DNA of 64,000 nt from Microstegium vimineum (lineage: Eukaryota; Streptophyta; Magnoliopsida; Poales; Poaceae): NCBI GenBank assembly GCA_022036555.1, contig CM039133.1, positions 41,306,718-41,370,717 of the forward strand, given 5' to 3'. A program made the position numbers and the translations under genes. The notes under the pieces are model-generated. The model was not told the DNA's origin. It saw only the letters and a program-made list of their open reading frames with translations, and did no database searches. Position 1 is the stretch's first letter; the number at the start of each line of letters is the position of its first letter. Positions 23,931 through 33,799 of the stretch are shown piece after piece.

Positions 23931-25391
23931 TGACAAAGCCATTCCAGCCCTTGGATGCAACCTGTGCTTTCATTCAATGCTCCAGATCAAGTGCACAAGG
24001 ATCCATGGGCCCACATCAAGAGAATCAGTGTGACAAACACTTCAGATAGATCAACCAAGTCCCATGACAAGTGGGACCACCTTCTAGAAGAAGGTGGTGG
24101 GCCCAAGGCCCCTAGGTGGGGTCGGACGGTACCCTAATAGGGTCTACCACCCCCCACTTGGTCCCTGACCAATGGGGACAGCTTCTAGAAGCTCTGGGCT
24201 AGGCCCACCTGCCATAGGGGGGTTGGCCGATACCCCCTATGTCCCCTGCTGTGCTTGCTGACTCCCTCACGCATTTAACACATGATGGAAATCCAAACCC
24301 TCCATTCCAAGTCGGTTTAGAGGCGATGGATCCAAGGTACCAGAAGTGAAGCCTCTTGGATCGATGACGTGGCAGTGGAGTAGCCCCTACTCCACCTCCC
24401 ACTATAAATAGAGGCTCACACCCCCCTCTTCATTCATGGTGAAGAAGCCTACAAGCTCAATTTCTTAGATCTTCTAGTAGTTAGTCTAGAGTAGGAGTTA
24501 GAGTTGAGTCGAGCTGTGCTTGGTATTTTCGGAGTCGTCTTCTAGAGAGTCTAGTATAGATCTTGTATCTTTCCTTCTTTGTAAGACTTTACTTTATTCA
24601 ATATATTACTTTTCCTCTACTTTACTTAGTCTTTGCTTTGAGCATTACTATACTTGTTATAGTCTTGTTATATGCTTTTGCTTATTACTAGCCTTTACAT
24701 CAATAGTCTGTGATCCTTGTGGCCTTTCCCGTATGCGATCATTGTCTGTTATAGGGTGCTCTGGTTGTAGATCACAATCAAAGTAGTAAGTTGTGTGTAA
24801 GTGTGGTGCTTATACATCATCTTATCCTTGGTTACCGCTTGTTGCACGGATTGTTTGTGGTAGCTAGCAAGAGAGTGACAGCCTTGTCTGGTCTTTGTAT
24901 TCCACCATGTGTTCTTAGGAAAGTTCTTAAAAGGTAAGGCCGCCATAAAAAGAGAGCGCGGTCTGGTAGGAGTTTTGCCTTCCTACTGATCTATCCTCTC
25001 ACCTAGCATACTTGTATTGAGGAGACAAACTATAGTGTTTAGACTAATTAATTGGCTAAGTATATTGAAGTAGAGTGAATTACATAGGAGTCCTAATCTC
25101 TCTGGTTGTCCTCCCACCTAGCTATACTCACTAGTTATCTTTAAGTTATCTTTTACCTTGGCTTGTTCATCCATCACCTTCCTATCACATTATTCGATTA
25201 CGCCCCTATACTAGTTGGTACTAAGTTGAGGTGCTCTCTAGGATCTCTCTCTAATTATCATTTCTAGCTCCGCTTTCCCTTGGGAAAATATAAGTTACGA
25301 TACCTTGGAATGCTCCTAGGTGAAGTGCTACAACGGTATAATCTGTGCGCTTGCGGATTTATCCAATAGTCATAAGAAATACCAACAAGCA
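23931..25391 (+). repeat. LTR of Athila-like element
   Basis: Proposed ends TGACAAAGCC...AACAAGCA. The left end is approximate; it could lie anywhere in 23927-23931. The TATA box at 24403-24410 and the PBS five bases after the right end support the call. No second copy is in the window. Confidence 0.65.
24403..24410 (+). promoter_or_regulatory. TATA box of Athila-like LTR
   Basis: TATAAATA in the context CCCACTATAAATAGAGGCTC, upstream of a T-rich leader. Confidence 0.65.
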
Positions 25392-25395
25392 TTTC

Positions 25396-25413
25396 TGGCG
25401 CCGTTGCCGGGGA
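25396..25413 (+). other. Athila-type primer-binding site
   Basis: TGGCGCCGTTGCCGGGGA, the 18-base PBS widely seen in Athila elements. Confidence 0.9.
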
Positions 25414-25532
25414 AAGCATACCTAGAAGTTTTAATTAGATAGAATCCAGAGATTCTCGTTAACTTAGTTATCAATTAGTCATAGGGGCTTACCCCTATCT
25501 GTGTCTTCCTTTATTGTGAAGCCAGACATTGT

Positions 25533-26163
25533 ATGAGCAGTTTCCAACTACCAGGAAATTATCTAGAAGATCCTGAGCAGCTGTTGAGGAGGACTAGATG
25601 TCGTCAAGTTCCCCCTCAAAGGATCATCTCGACCCTGAATCCGTTCGAGGAAGGAGGCTCCGCACCACCACTCAAGGAAGCTCTGACCCAAAAGTCGATC
25701 TCAGACTTCTCAGCCCCCTCTGCGTCCCACGTATCTTAGGGCCCTGAAGTAAACATTGGTGATGCCACCTTTGAGCTAAAGCCCGCCTTGATCCACATGG
25801 TGCAAGCCAATCCCTTTTGCGGGAAGCCCCATGAGGATGCTAACGCTGAACCGCCGAAGCACCAAGTGGCCGCGAGCTCGACCTTGGGCATCTCCTTGTC
25901 TACTCTGACGGGTCCGCTGGGACCAAGGATTGGGAAGCCACGTGCGCCACCTGCTCTGCTCCATGAGATCCCGACCCAAGCCGGCCACTGGGAAGTCGAG
26001 AAGGGGCAGCAAGGGCATATGCCAGATCCACGCTGGCCAAGACCGTGGACCCGCTGCACATGCCAGTGGCGGCGGAACTCGCCTACGACGATGGGGCTCA
26101 CGAGACGACAGTGGATCCTTTTTTTTCATTCTTTTTTCTTCCAACCACCGTCTGTTTATCCAC
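25533..26163 (+). pseudogene. gag: Athila-like Gag N-terminus, broken and chimeric
   Basis: MSSFQLPGNYLEDPEQLLRR starts a frame with SISDFSAPSASHVS. A TAG follows at 25737-25739. The same frame then resumes with FELKPALIHMVQANPFCGKP and HEDANA, the conserved start of the Athila Gag core. After HEDANA the expected HLQHFLE helix is missing. The reading frame continues through unrelated GC-rich sequence to about 26168, overlapping the next element's LTR by five bases. So it is a 5' Gag remnant joined to other DNA. Confidence 0.65.
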
Positions 26164-27062
26164 TGTAACAACCCGAGTTTCCAAACCACACAAAAATTGC
26201 AACTTTTTAAAATTTTCTTAGATAACCCATTGTTTGGTGTTTGCATAATAAGAAACCCCCTCTTTAGTTGCACAAGTAGATCCCTCTAGCACTAGTTATA
26301 GTTGCATGTCATGTTAATTAAGTTAACCCTGTTTTGCTTCTTGTGGATCTTCTTTTGATTGCTAATTAAATTAACTAACTAGACTTGTTTTGGTTTTAAA
26401 AGAGAAAGGAAAAGGGGAGAGGAAGAGGCTTGGCCACAAGCAAACCAGCCCAACCGGCCGAGGTGGTCCAACTAGCCCAGCAGCAGCGCAGTCCAGCAGC
26501 TCCACCTAGCGCCGGCCCAGCTAGCTCTGCGCGGCCCGTTCAGCAGCAGCAACAGCGGCCCAATCCAGGGCGCCGGCCCAGCACCCCGCCTCCACACAGC
26601 GCGCAAGCGCCAGCCCAGCTGCAGGCCCCCACCACGCCTCCACCCAGTCTCAATGATGAGTGGACCAGCCGGTCCCGCCTGTCATCCCCTCCACCACTCC
26701 CCTCCTCTGCTTTTCGCCGCCGAACAGAAACCAGAGCAGGACGGCTCTCGGCCGCGCCCCGCGCCAAGCCTCGGCCCCAGCCGCCAGAGACTCTGCGCGT
26801 CGCGCCTCCCCTTCTTAACCGCCCCGCTTGGCGCCAAGGGAGCAGCAGCAGGGCGTGACGACACCTGCGGTGACACCGCCCCCGTCACCCGCCGACGTCG
26901 CGGCAGAACCCCTTTTGACCGCCGCGCCGTTCGAATTGGAGCGCGCCGCGGCTACCGGAGCTGGCCCGCTCCTCCAAAACCCTAGCCTAGACCTCCTATC
27001 CGCCCTACACATGCCCCCACACCATCTCCCGCCGTCCGCTGCCACCATGGCCGGACCGCCCC

Positions 27063-27068
27063 TATAAG
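27063..27068 (+). promoter_or_regulatory. TATA box in left Tekay-like LTR
   Basis: CCCCTATAAGAAGGGCAGAG; the equivalent site in the right LTR is at 39321-39326. Confidence 0.55.
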
Positions 27069-29635
27069 AAGGGCAGAGCCCCCCGTGTCGCGCCTCTCCC
27101 CAGCCCTAGCCACCACCAGCGGCCACACCCGCACCGACTGCAGCGAGAGAGAAGGGAGAAGAGGAAGGAGGAGGAGAAGAGGAAGTAGCCGCCCCAGTGT
27201 CGCCGTCGGAGCTCGCCAGGAGTACCGTGACGTCGACTACTCTGCCGTAGTGGCTCGGCACTGCACGGCACCGCACCGCTTCGCCACTGCGTCGCCTCGC
27301 CCTGCACCGCTAGCCACCTTCACCGCCACCCACGGTAAGTTGCCGGACCCCGACCCGCTCTCGCGTCGCGCGCTCGCCATGGCCAAGCCTTGCCATGGCA
27401 AGATCCCGTTCCGGCCGCACCATGCCCCTCGGGCTTCAACCGACTCCACAACCACCTCCGCCACCTCTCAAGCACCTGCTAACACCCCTCAATAGCCCCC
27501 CACGACCACCGAGCCGAGCCCGCCTCGTACGCCCCGCCGGTGCGGCCGCGCTCCGCCAGCGCCACCATGCCGCAGACCCTCCACCGCACTCCGGCCACCT
27601 CGCTGTCCGAGGAGGGGTCGTTGAGCTCCACCGCCGCCGCGCATGCGCAACCACGTAGCTGGAAGTAACCGTAAGGGCTCCCACCGCCTTGATCGCTGGA
27701 AGTTCGCGCCACGCCGACGCAGCGAACACCATGGCGCACGGCGCCGTGCCGCACGCGTCCCACTGCCGCAGCCACGCCAAGCCATCCGCAGCCGCACCCT
27801 TCACCGCAACGCCGTCGCACCACCGCGCGGGCACTGCTGCCACCACAACGGCACGCTGCGCGCTGCCGCCGACGCTGTCCACCGAACCGCCATCGCCGGC
27901 GGCCGCAGCAGGGCGGGCCGAGCCCCCGCGCTTGCACATGCGCAGACACACGGCACGCACGCGCCCGAAGCAAAGTACGGGAGACCGCACGACGGAAGCC
28001 AGAGCAGGCCATCCAGTTTGCTGGGCGCCAGTGTTGAGGCCACCGTGGACCGAAGGTAAGAAGGGGGGGTTCTGGTGGGTCTTGTCCACCGTGAGCCGGC
28101 CCCCACTGCCGCAGGCAAGCAGGAAGAGGAAGTGTGCCTCTGCGCAACGTAGGCCCAAGGCCAGAAGGGAGGGGAAGGAGAAGAGGGAGTAGAGCTGGGT
28201 TGAGCGGTCGTGGGCCTTGCCCCCGCATGCAGAGCCGGCCCGGGAGCAGAGAGAGGAGGAAGTTGGGCCCTGCGTCCCTGGGCCACAGTGTCGGCGTGGC
28301 CCAGTGGACAAGCAGGCCGGCAGTCCCCCCCCCCCCTTTGACTAAGCCAGTCGGGCCAGAAAGCCACAATCGGCCCAAACCCTCTGTTTTTTCCCTTTTC
28401 CTTTTGATTAAACTTGATTAATGACTTAAAAATTCATAGAACATTCTTACGATTTCGGAAAAATGCAAACTTGGTGTCCAAATGTTTCTAAAATCAAGCC
28501 CTAGGTCATAGACTTGTGTTTGAGTGTATTCGGGTCTTTTCGTTCTCTTTTCGCATCTTTGTGAATTATCCGTAGTTGTCTAATTTGCGGTCTCTTGTAA
28601 CGGTTTAGACCCAGAGGAGCCAACAGCTGAGGAGGAGGACAAGGACTACATAGAGGATGCCAACGATGACTGGACAGGTGCCACGTCCCACCCACCATCA
28701 TAGAACCTAATAGACATATCATGTTAATGAGTAGATTGCTAGCACTTTACTTTATGCAGTTTGCTCTGAATAGGTTGCATGGTAGATTGATTGTAAAGCC
28801 TTTACCTTGTCGCAACCTATCCCCTACACACCCGCTTATAGGATAGACACCGCTTATATATATACCATGTCACATGCTCTATTCATACTTTTACCTTGAT
28901 GTTTAGAGGACTTGCTTGTGTGTGGACTAGGCACGGTGTGCCACTAAAATGTGATGGTAATAACTGGGGAGATCTTCGCGTGTGTCTTGGGTGTGTGGTG
29001 AGGGTCGAGTTGATCGGACAGGTTCTACGACGAGTCCAGGGGACGAGTCTCGCCGGGGGTGCGACCTGGGCATCCCCACAAGAGGTACCTGTGGTGGGTA
29101 CATGTGTGTTGGAGGAGATCCCGGGGCGAGCCCCGAGATAGAGGTGTTGTGATGGCACGGGGGAGTACCCCACCTGTGGAAGATGACCTGTCTGATCATA
29201 CCTAGGATCTGGAATAGCATGAGAATCGGAACCATGAGCTTTATTCGTGCACACCACTCGTCCCTGAATGGGCGGGGTACGAATGTCGATCGGTTTAGGC
29301 GATATCATTACTGTCAGGTTGTTAGGTGATAAGGGTGGGTGGTGCCGTCGTGGGGACCGCACCATCCTAGATGCGTAGTACCACGTTGGCCCGGTGCTGC
29401 ATCTCCCAGTATTAGTTTGCTGGTGCGCCGGGGAGCCCCAGGGCTGAGTGGCAGGATGATGTCGAACCGGATCGAGCGATAGCCCGTTGTCAGCCTAGAC
29501 CGCGGCCACGGTCGACGATGGTGATCTTGTGGGTACAGGTGTACACACTCTGCAGAGTTGATCGATCTATACGTATAGCCGTGTCCCCGGTTAAGGACAT
29601 CTCGTAACCTACGCCTCGCTTGCTTTAGAGAGATG

Positions 29636-30877
29636 TGAAGGAATACGAGGTTGCTACGCTAGCCGGAAAACAAAACTTTTCGACCTCATAAACCAGGATC
29701 TACTGCTAGTTACAGGTTACGGGATTACCACTAGACGCGCAGGTGCAGCGGAAGACGACTTGATGTAGTCGTGCGCATCGCAGCAGGCAGTGCAGTTGCG
29801 TGGTCGTCCGTCTCAACGTCCCCTTCGCGCGGTTCGTCCTTGTGCTCCAGATGCAGCACCTCCGAGGAATCCCACACGTGCAGGGAGGAAGCGTTGCGCC
29901 TCCGGACTGCTAGGTCCGCGAGGAGCAAAAGGCGCGAGCGTGGGGAGGCGACGGTCGCTGCCAAAAGGTGTGGATCGATATCGCCTCGCGTCCACCCCTT
30001 GCTTATATAGGCGTCCTGACGAGCTCCCACGATGGAGGCCCATTAGTAACCCTAAACCTAGTCTAATTCGGGTCCAACCCAAATTAGGCTTCCAGCCCTT
30101 TAAGCGTGCGACCCTATGGGCTCACGCATACATAGACATGGCCCAAGTACTCTTACTCGACCAATAGTTGATAGCGGCCTCTAGCAAGGCGTGTCAACTC
30201 CTATGCATACGCTATGATCATATCAGACGAACCACTATGACCATGTACAAGTTATTCCCTTCGCCACTCGATATATGGTTCAACTCGTGGGTTAACACTT
30301 AACCCAAGCATGGCCATGCATTTGTTGATCCAATCACATGAGTGATCCAGTGATATCTCTCTCACGAAGAGAGGGGCAAATTCCATCTTGATTGTCTATG
30401 TCTCATAGCATGTTTCCCGACCACCCAAGGACCACCTTTATAACTACCCAATAACGGAGTAGCGTTTGATAGTCTCTAAGTAGATCGTTTCACATCTTGA
30501 GTACATACCACAATCTCAGGTCTAAGGACATAACGTACATGACATGAATAGAGACTTTCTCTTGTTGGGTCAGTCCAGCCTACATGTCTCACATGTGCCC
30601 ACATTATTAGTTTGACATCTCCATGTCTATGACTTGTGAAACATAGCCATCAACTAATACATGTGTTGGTCTAATATTCAAGTGTGCTCTTACAAGAATG
30701 CCGACCAGGGACAACTTTTAGAATAACCATTCAAGTAATTGAGTTCCACAAACAATTCACATAATCGTCAATCAATACTCGTTGTCTATAATGGATATTC
30801 AAAGAACACTTTATTAATCATGGATACAATCGGAATATAATCATCTACATGATTAGCTCTAGGGCATATTCCTAACA
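29636..30877 (-). mobile_element. Solo Copia-type LTR nested in the left Tekay-like LTR
   Basis: A 1242-bp segment present in the left but not the right LTR is flanked by perfect AGATG duplications (29631-29635 and 30878-30882). On the minus strand it begins TGTTAGGAATATGCCCTAGA and ends ATTCCTTCA. That is the start expected for Angela/BARE-like Copia LTRs of grasses. No internal region is present, so it is a solo LTR formed by LTR-LTR recombination after insertion. Confidence 0.85.
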
Positions 30878-31529
30878 AGATGAGTCCCTTCTTTTCTTCC
30901 CCCTGGGTTTTGTAGGTCCGGCTGTGAGCCGCTGAGGCAATGACGAGAGGGAGTCGTCTTGTCGCCTAGAGAGTGTGAGATGATGTGGTGAGATGTGTGT
31001 GGATGGGATGAATGTGTGTGGGAAATGTGTTAAAACTTGAGAAACAACTTATATTTATGTTACCCGTTCAATTACTTAATAAACCTGCATAGGAAAACCT
31101 ACAGCCAGATATAGGTTCTTTTCTCTACCCTTGCATACCACTTTCCACAGAGAAATACACAAAGCATAGGGTGGGAGCCAGTGTCTAGTACAAATCGTAC
31201 TGAAAGATTTTGGATTCAGGTGACGATCCGGAGAACGAGTTTGAGGACGTCGACCCGGAGGAGTAGGGTTTCGTGCTGCGCTCAAGTCGGAGATGCTGAA
31301 GATCTACGCTTCCCTTCGCTGTTCTATCTGCTGCGTGCTCGTGTGATTCCGCTCAGGAGGCGATGTAATAAATAATTTAGACTTCTTAATGTACTCTTTA
31401 AATTCAGAATTCGTGTATGAGTATGATTATCGACTGTTATTTGATAATGCGATGGGATGATCTTTAGGACTATCGTGTTATAATTCGCATCTGTGGATTT
31501 TCCCTTTGAGGAAAATCGAGATCGTTACA

Positions 31530-32041
31530 CCATCTCGCTCATCCCACCAACCAACTCGGCCACCGTCCTGCCTCGTTCATAGTACCAAATCCTACACCTG
31601 ATTGATAGTGATCGATGTGCAGGAATGAAGAACGCTTCTTTATCAGTGAAAAGGAAGAAGATAATTGGAACCTGAGTGCACAACTCAATTATTTAGATTT
31701 CATGGAAATGATTCAAGTGGGATTGAAAGAGGCCGAGTTCAGAGTTCTTCATAATTCGACATGGACAGAGATATGCAGTGTGGCATTGCCAGTGCCGGCC
31801 ACATGGTGGAAGCCATCCACGCAATTGCAGCAAACCACTCTACTACTCGTTGTAGGACAGATCTTATTCCTACTGTCCATTGTAGGGCTCCAGTTATCAC
31901 ATGGTCAGGTGGCATCTCCGCTGATGTGGCAAGTTCAAAGTAAAAATATGGCTTGGCAAGAAACAGTGATCACAATCATCTCCACCGCTGGTCGCCTACA
32001 ACCAAGGCATGGTTTTGCTCCTGATACCTCTCAAACCCACA
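31530..32041. repeat. Family A segment lodged between left LTR and PBS
   Basis: Nearly identical to 42571-43082, which is the sequence immediately right of the right LTR. The right copy continues into more family A sequence. The left copy stops at a junction with a 21-bp repeat of the LTR end. Frames of about 156-163 codons in the two copies encode no recognisable domain. Confidence 0.8.
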
Positions 32042-32077
32042 AGGAAAATCGAGATTGTTACAGTTGGTATTGGAGCC
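32042..32077 (+). other. Repeated LTR tail followed by decayed primer-binding site
   Basis: 32042-32062 repeats the LTR end (AGGAAAATCGAGATTGTTAC). It is followed by TTGGTATTGGAGCC at 32064-32077, close to the TTGGTATCGGAGCC or TGGTATCAGAGCC PBS types but with C-to-T change. Confidence 0.65.
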
Positions 32078-32223
32078 ATACTTGACCCTAGGACGAAACC
32101 CTTAGGTTTGGACAAGCCTTAACACAATAAAAAGAAACTCTTTTCGGTTAATTTGCCAACCCTACATCTTTTTATGCATGGCTTACCTTTTATAAACTGT
32201 CTTTTAACTCAACCTTGACATCT

Positions 32224-33490
32224 ATGCAGATGGAAGGCCTTTCCCAGCACCAGCCTCTCGGCCCCGCTCCGGCCCACGACTCCGATGAGATCACATTCGA
32301 CGGGACGACCTACGGGGGTTTCGCCCTCGTCCTTCGCGAGGTGCTCGCTGAGTTGGGCGTTGCCGCTGAGAGCCTCGTGTACACTTGATGGGGCAAGCCC
32401 TCACTAGACGGTGGCATAGAGGGTCACGTGGTGATCTCTCACAGTCCCCGCGAGTGAGACAGTGCCGGAGCTACAGGCCTTCACGGAGTTTGAGGTGGAG
32501 ACCTCCATCGACGCCTACATGCAGTCCGTCTCCCACACGGCACTCTGCCACGTGATGCGAGACGCGTACGAGCGCCTCAAGGACGGGTGCTTCTGCCTTC
32601 TTCCCTGTGCCTTGGACCTCTCCAAGCATGCTTGGGTACCTCTCACAGACGCCGACCGTGTTGCTGCCGCCGAGGTGGACCCTTGTGTCCGCATGTCGGG
32701 GTGGTACATCATGTACCAGGACCGGTACATTCTGGAGGTGGAGCACAGGAACCGCGCCTACCGCAACCTGCTCTTCGATGCGGACACGGCACTCCTGAAG
32801 GGGGCGTAGGAGAAGAAGGATCTAGAGAAGATGGTCCGCGAGCTTTAGTAGGAGCTTGGACACCGTGAGTGCGCTTTCGCGTTCCGTGCGAAGGCGTATG
32901 AGAGGGAGATCAAGGATCTGCAGAACAAGGCAGGTGATCTCGGGCTGAGGAATGACTACCTGGATAACAATGTGTTCGAGCTTGAGAGGATCCTCGATGA
33001 TAGGAATGTTGCCTTGGCCAGCTGCCAGGAGAAGGAGATGAGGCTTGGGTTCAACCAGATGAGGTTGTAGGACCAGTGCAACCTGGCACGACAGGAGCTG
33101 ATGCAGGTGCGCTGCAATGCCGCGTACAACACGGAGCACCTGATCTCCTCCATGAAGCTTACCGAGTTCGCCAAGGAGAAGGTGGACAGGTCTCTAGAGG
33201 GTTGGGTGGACTCCGACGCTAGACACTTCTAGGAGTACAAGAAGCTACAGGCGTTGCTGCCAGTGAAGTATCGCAAGGAGGTCCGCAAGGAGGAGTTCGT
33301 TCTACCACCTACCCACCTCAACCTGATGGCGTGTCCCATGGACGGGTACCCCGAGCCACCATCGACGGAGGAGTTCCTCTGCGCCATGGAGTACGTCTCA
33401 CGTCTCCACAAGACTCCTGAGCAGGTCGCGGCGATGGACCAGCCACAGTCTCCCTCCATCGACAGCAACGACATCAGCTACTCAGTCTAG
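32224..33490 (+). pseudogene. Extra ORF upstream of gag in Tekay-like element, degenerate
   Basis: The ATG at 32224 starts MQMEGLSQHQPLGPAPAHDS and reaches TGA at 32386. A frame change near 32445 follows. A second frame then runs from about 32462 to the stop at 33488-33490, interrupted by TAG at 32807, 32846, 32849, 33068 and 33230. The encoded protein has a globular N-terminal part (VPELQAFTEFEVETSIDAYM to NRAYRNLLFDADTALL). A long heptad-type coiled coil follows (LEKMVREL to QALLPVKYRKEV), then a Pro/Ser tail. I recognise no enzymatic motif. Extra ORFs upstream of gag are known in some plant gypsy elements; a structural or RNA-binding role is only a guess. Confidence 0.65.
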
Positions 33491-33799
33491 TTCAATCATG
33501 TTTCATGAATAATGTAGGAGCAGTAGAGCTGAGTTGGTCCTACGTGACCGTGAGACATGACTCACTCAGAGAGTAGAGTAGATTGTCCACCTTTTGAGCC
33601 TACCTGCGTGTAGAGCGTTCTCGTGAATCTTCTAGCGTAGCTGCTAGGGATGTCGCCATGTAATGAACCCATGTAATGGATGCTTGCTTGTTATCGCATT
33701 TTATGGTTGTATATGGTTCTTTGAGTGTATGAGTAGTTAATTACTTTAACTAAATAATAATCGATGCACGATCACCTAACCCTTATGTCTTGCAGCAAG
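33491..33799. other. Spacer between extra ORF and gag
   Basis: About 300 bases of AT-rich sequence without a gene. CTTATGTCTTGCAG just before the gag ATG resembles a splice acceptor, so gag might be expressed from a spliced RNA. Confidence 0.4.

Larger units (their letters stand above)
23927..26163 (+). mobile_element. Athila-like Ty3/gypsy fragment (LTR, PBS, start of gag)
   Basis: An LTR of about 1.46 kb is followed by the PBS TGGCGCCGTTGCCGGGGA, typical of Athila elements, and by an Athila-type Gag start. Internal similarity ends near 25850. The sequence to 26163 is GC-rich and unassigned, and 26164 is the start of the Tekay-like LTR. The rest of the element does not reappear after 42570. 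This piece is therefore a truncated fragment bounded on the right by a recombination or insertion junction. Confidence 0.75.
26164..31529 (+). repeat. Left LTR of Tekay-like element
   Basis: Colinear with 38459-42570 except for a solo LTR inserted at 29636-30877. It includes a very GC-rich zone (26400-28330), a TATA box at 27063 and a poly-C run near 28325. Its right half is AT-richer and holds two short acidic open frames. The two LTRs are closely similar, with most differences in the GC-rich half. Long antisense frames in the GC-rich zone are not supported as genes. Confidence 0.85.

Noticed and set aside
25741..26273. Overlapping frames on both strands downstream of the Athila-like gag start
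   Set aside because: Similarity to Gag ends at the HEDANA motif, and the remainder has no recognisable domain in any frame.
27436..28378. Long antisense open frames (about 290-300 codons) in the left Tekay-like LTR
   Set aside because: They lie in very GC-rich LTR sequence with overlapping open frames on both strands, biased composition and no recognisable domain. The right LTR has similar accidental frames at 39697-40756.
31615..32085. A 156-codon frame with a hydrophobic segment, repeated at 42656-43147
   Set aside because: It comes from family A repeat DNA, is not conserved as protein in other family A copies, and its ends fall at repeat junctions.
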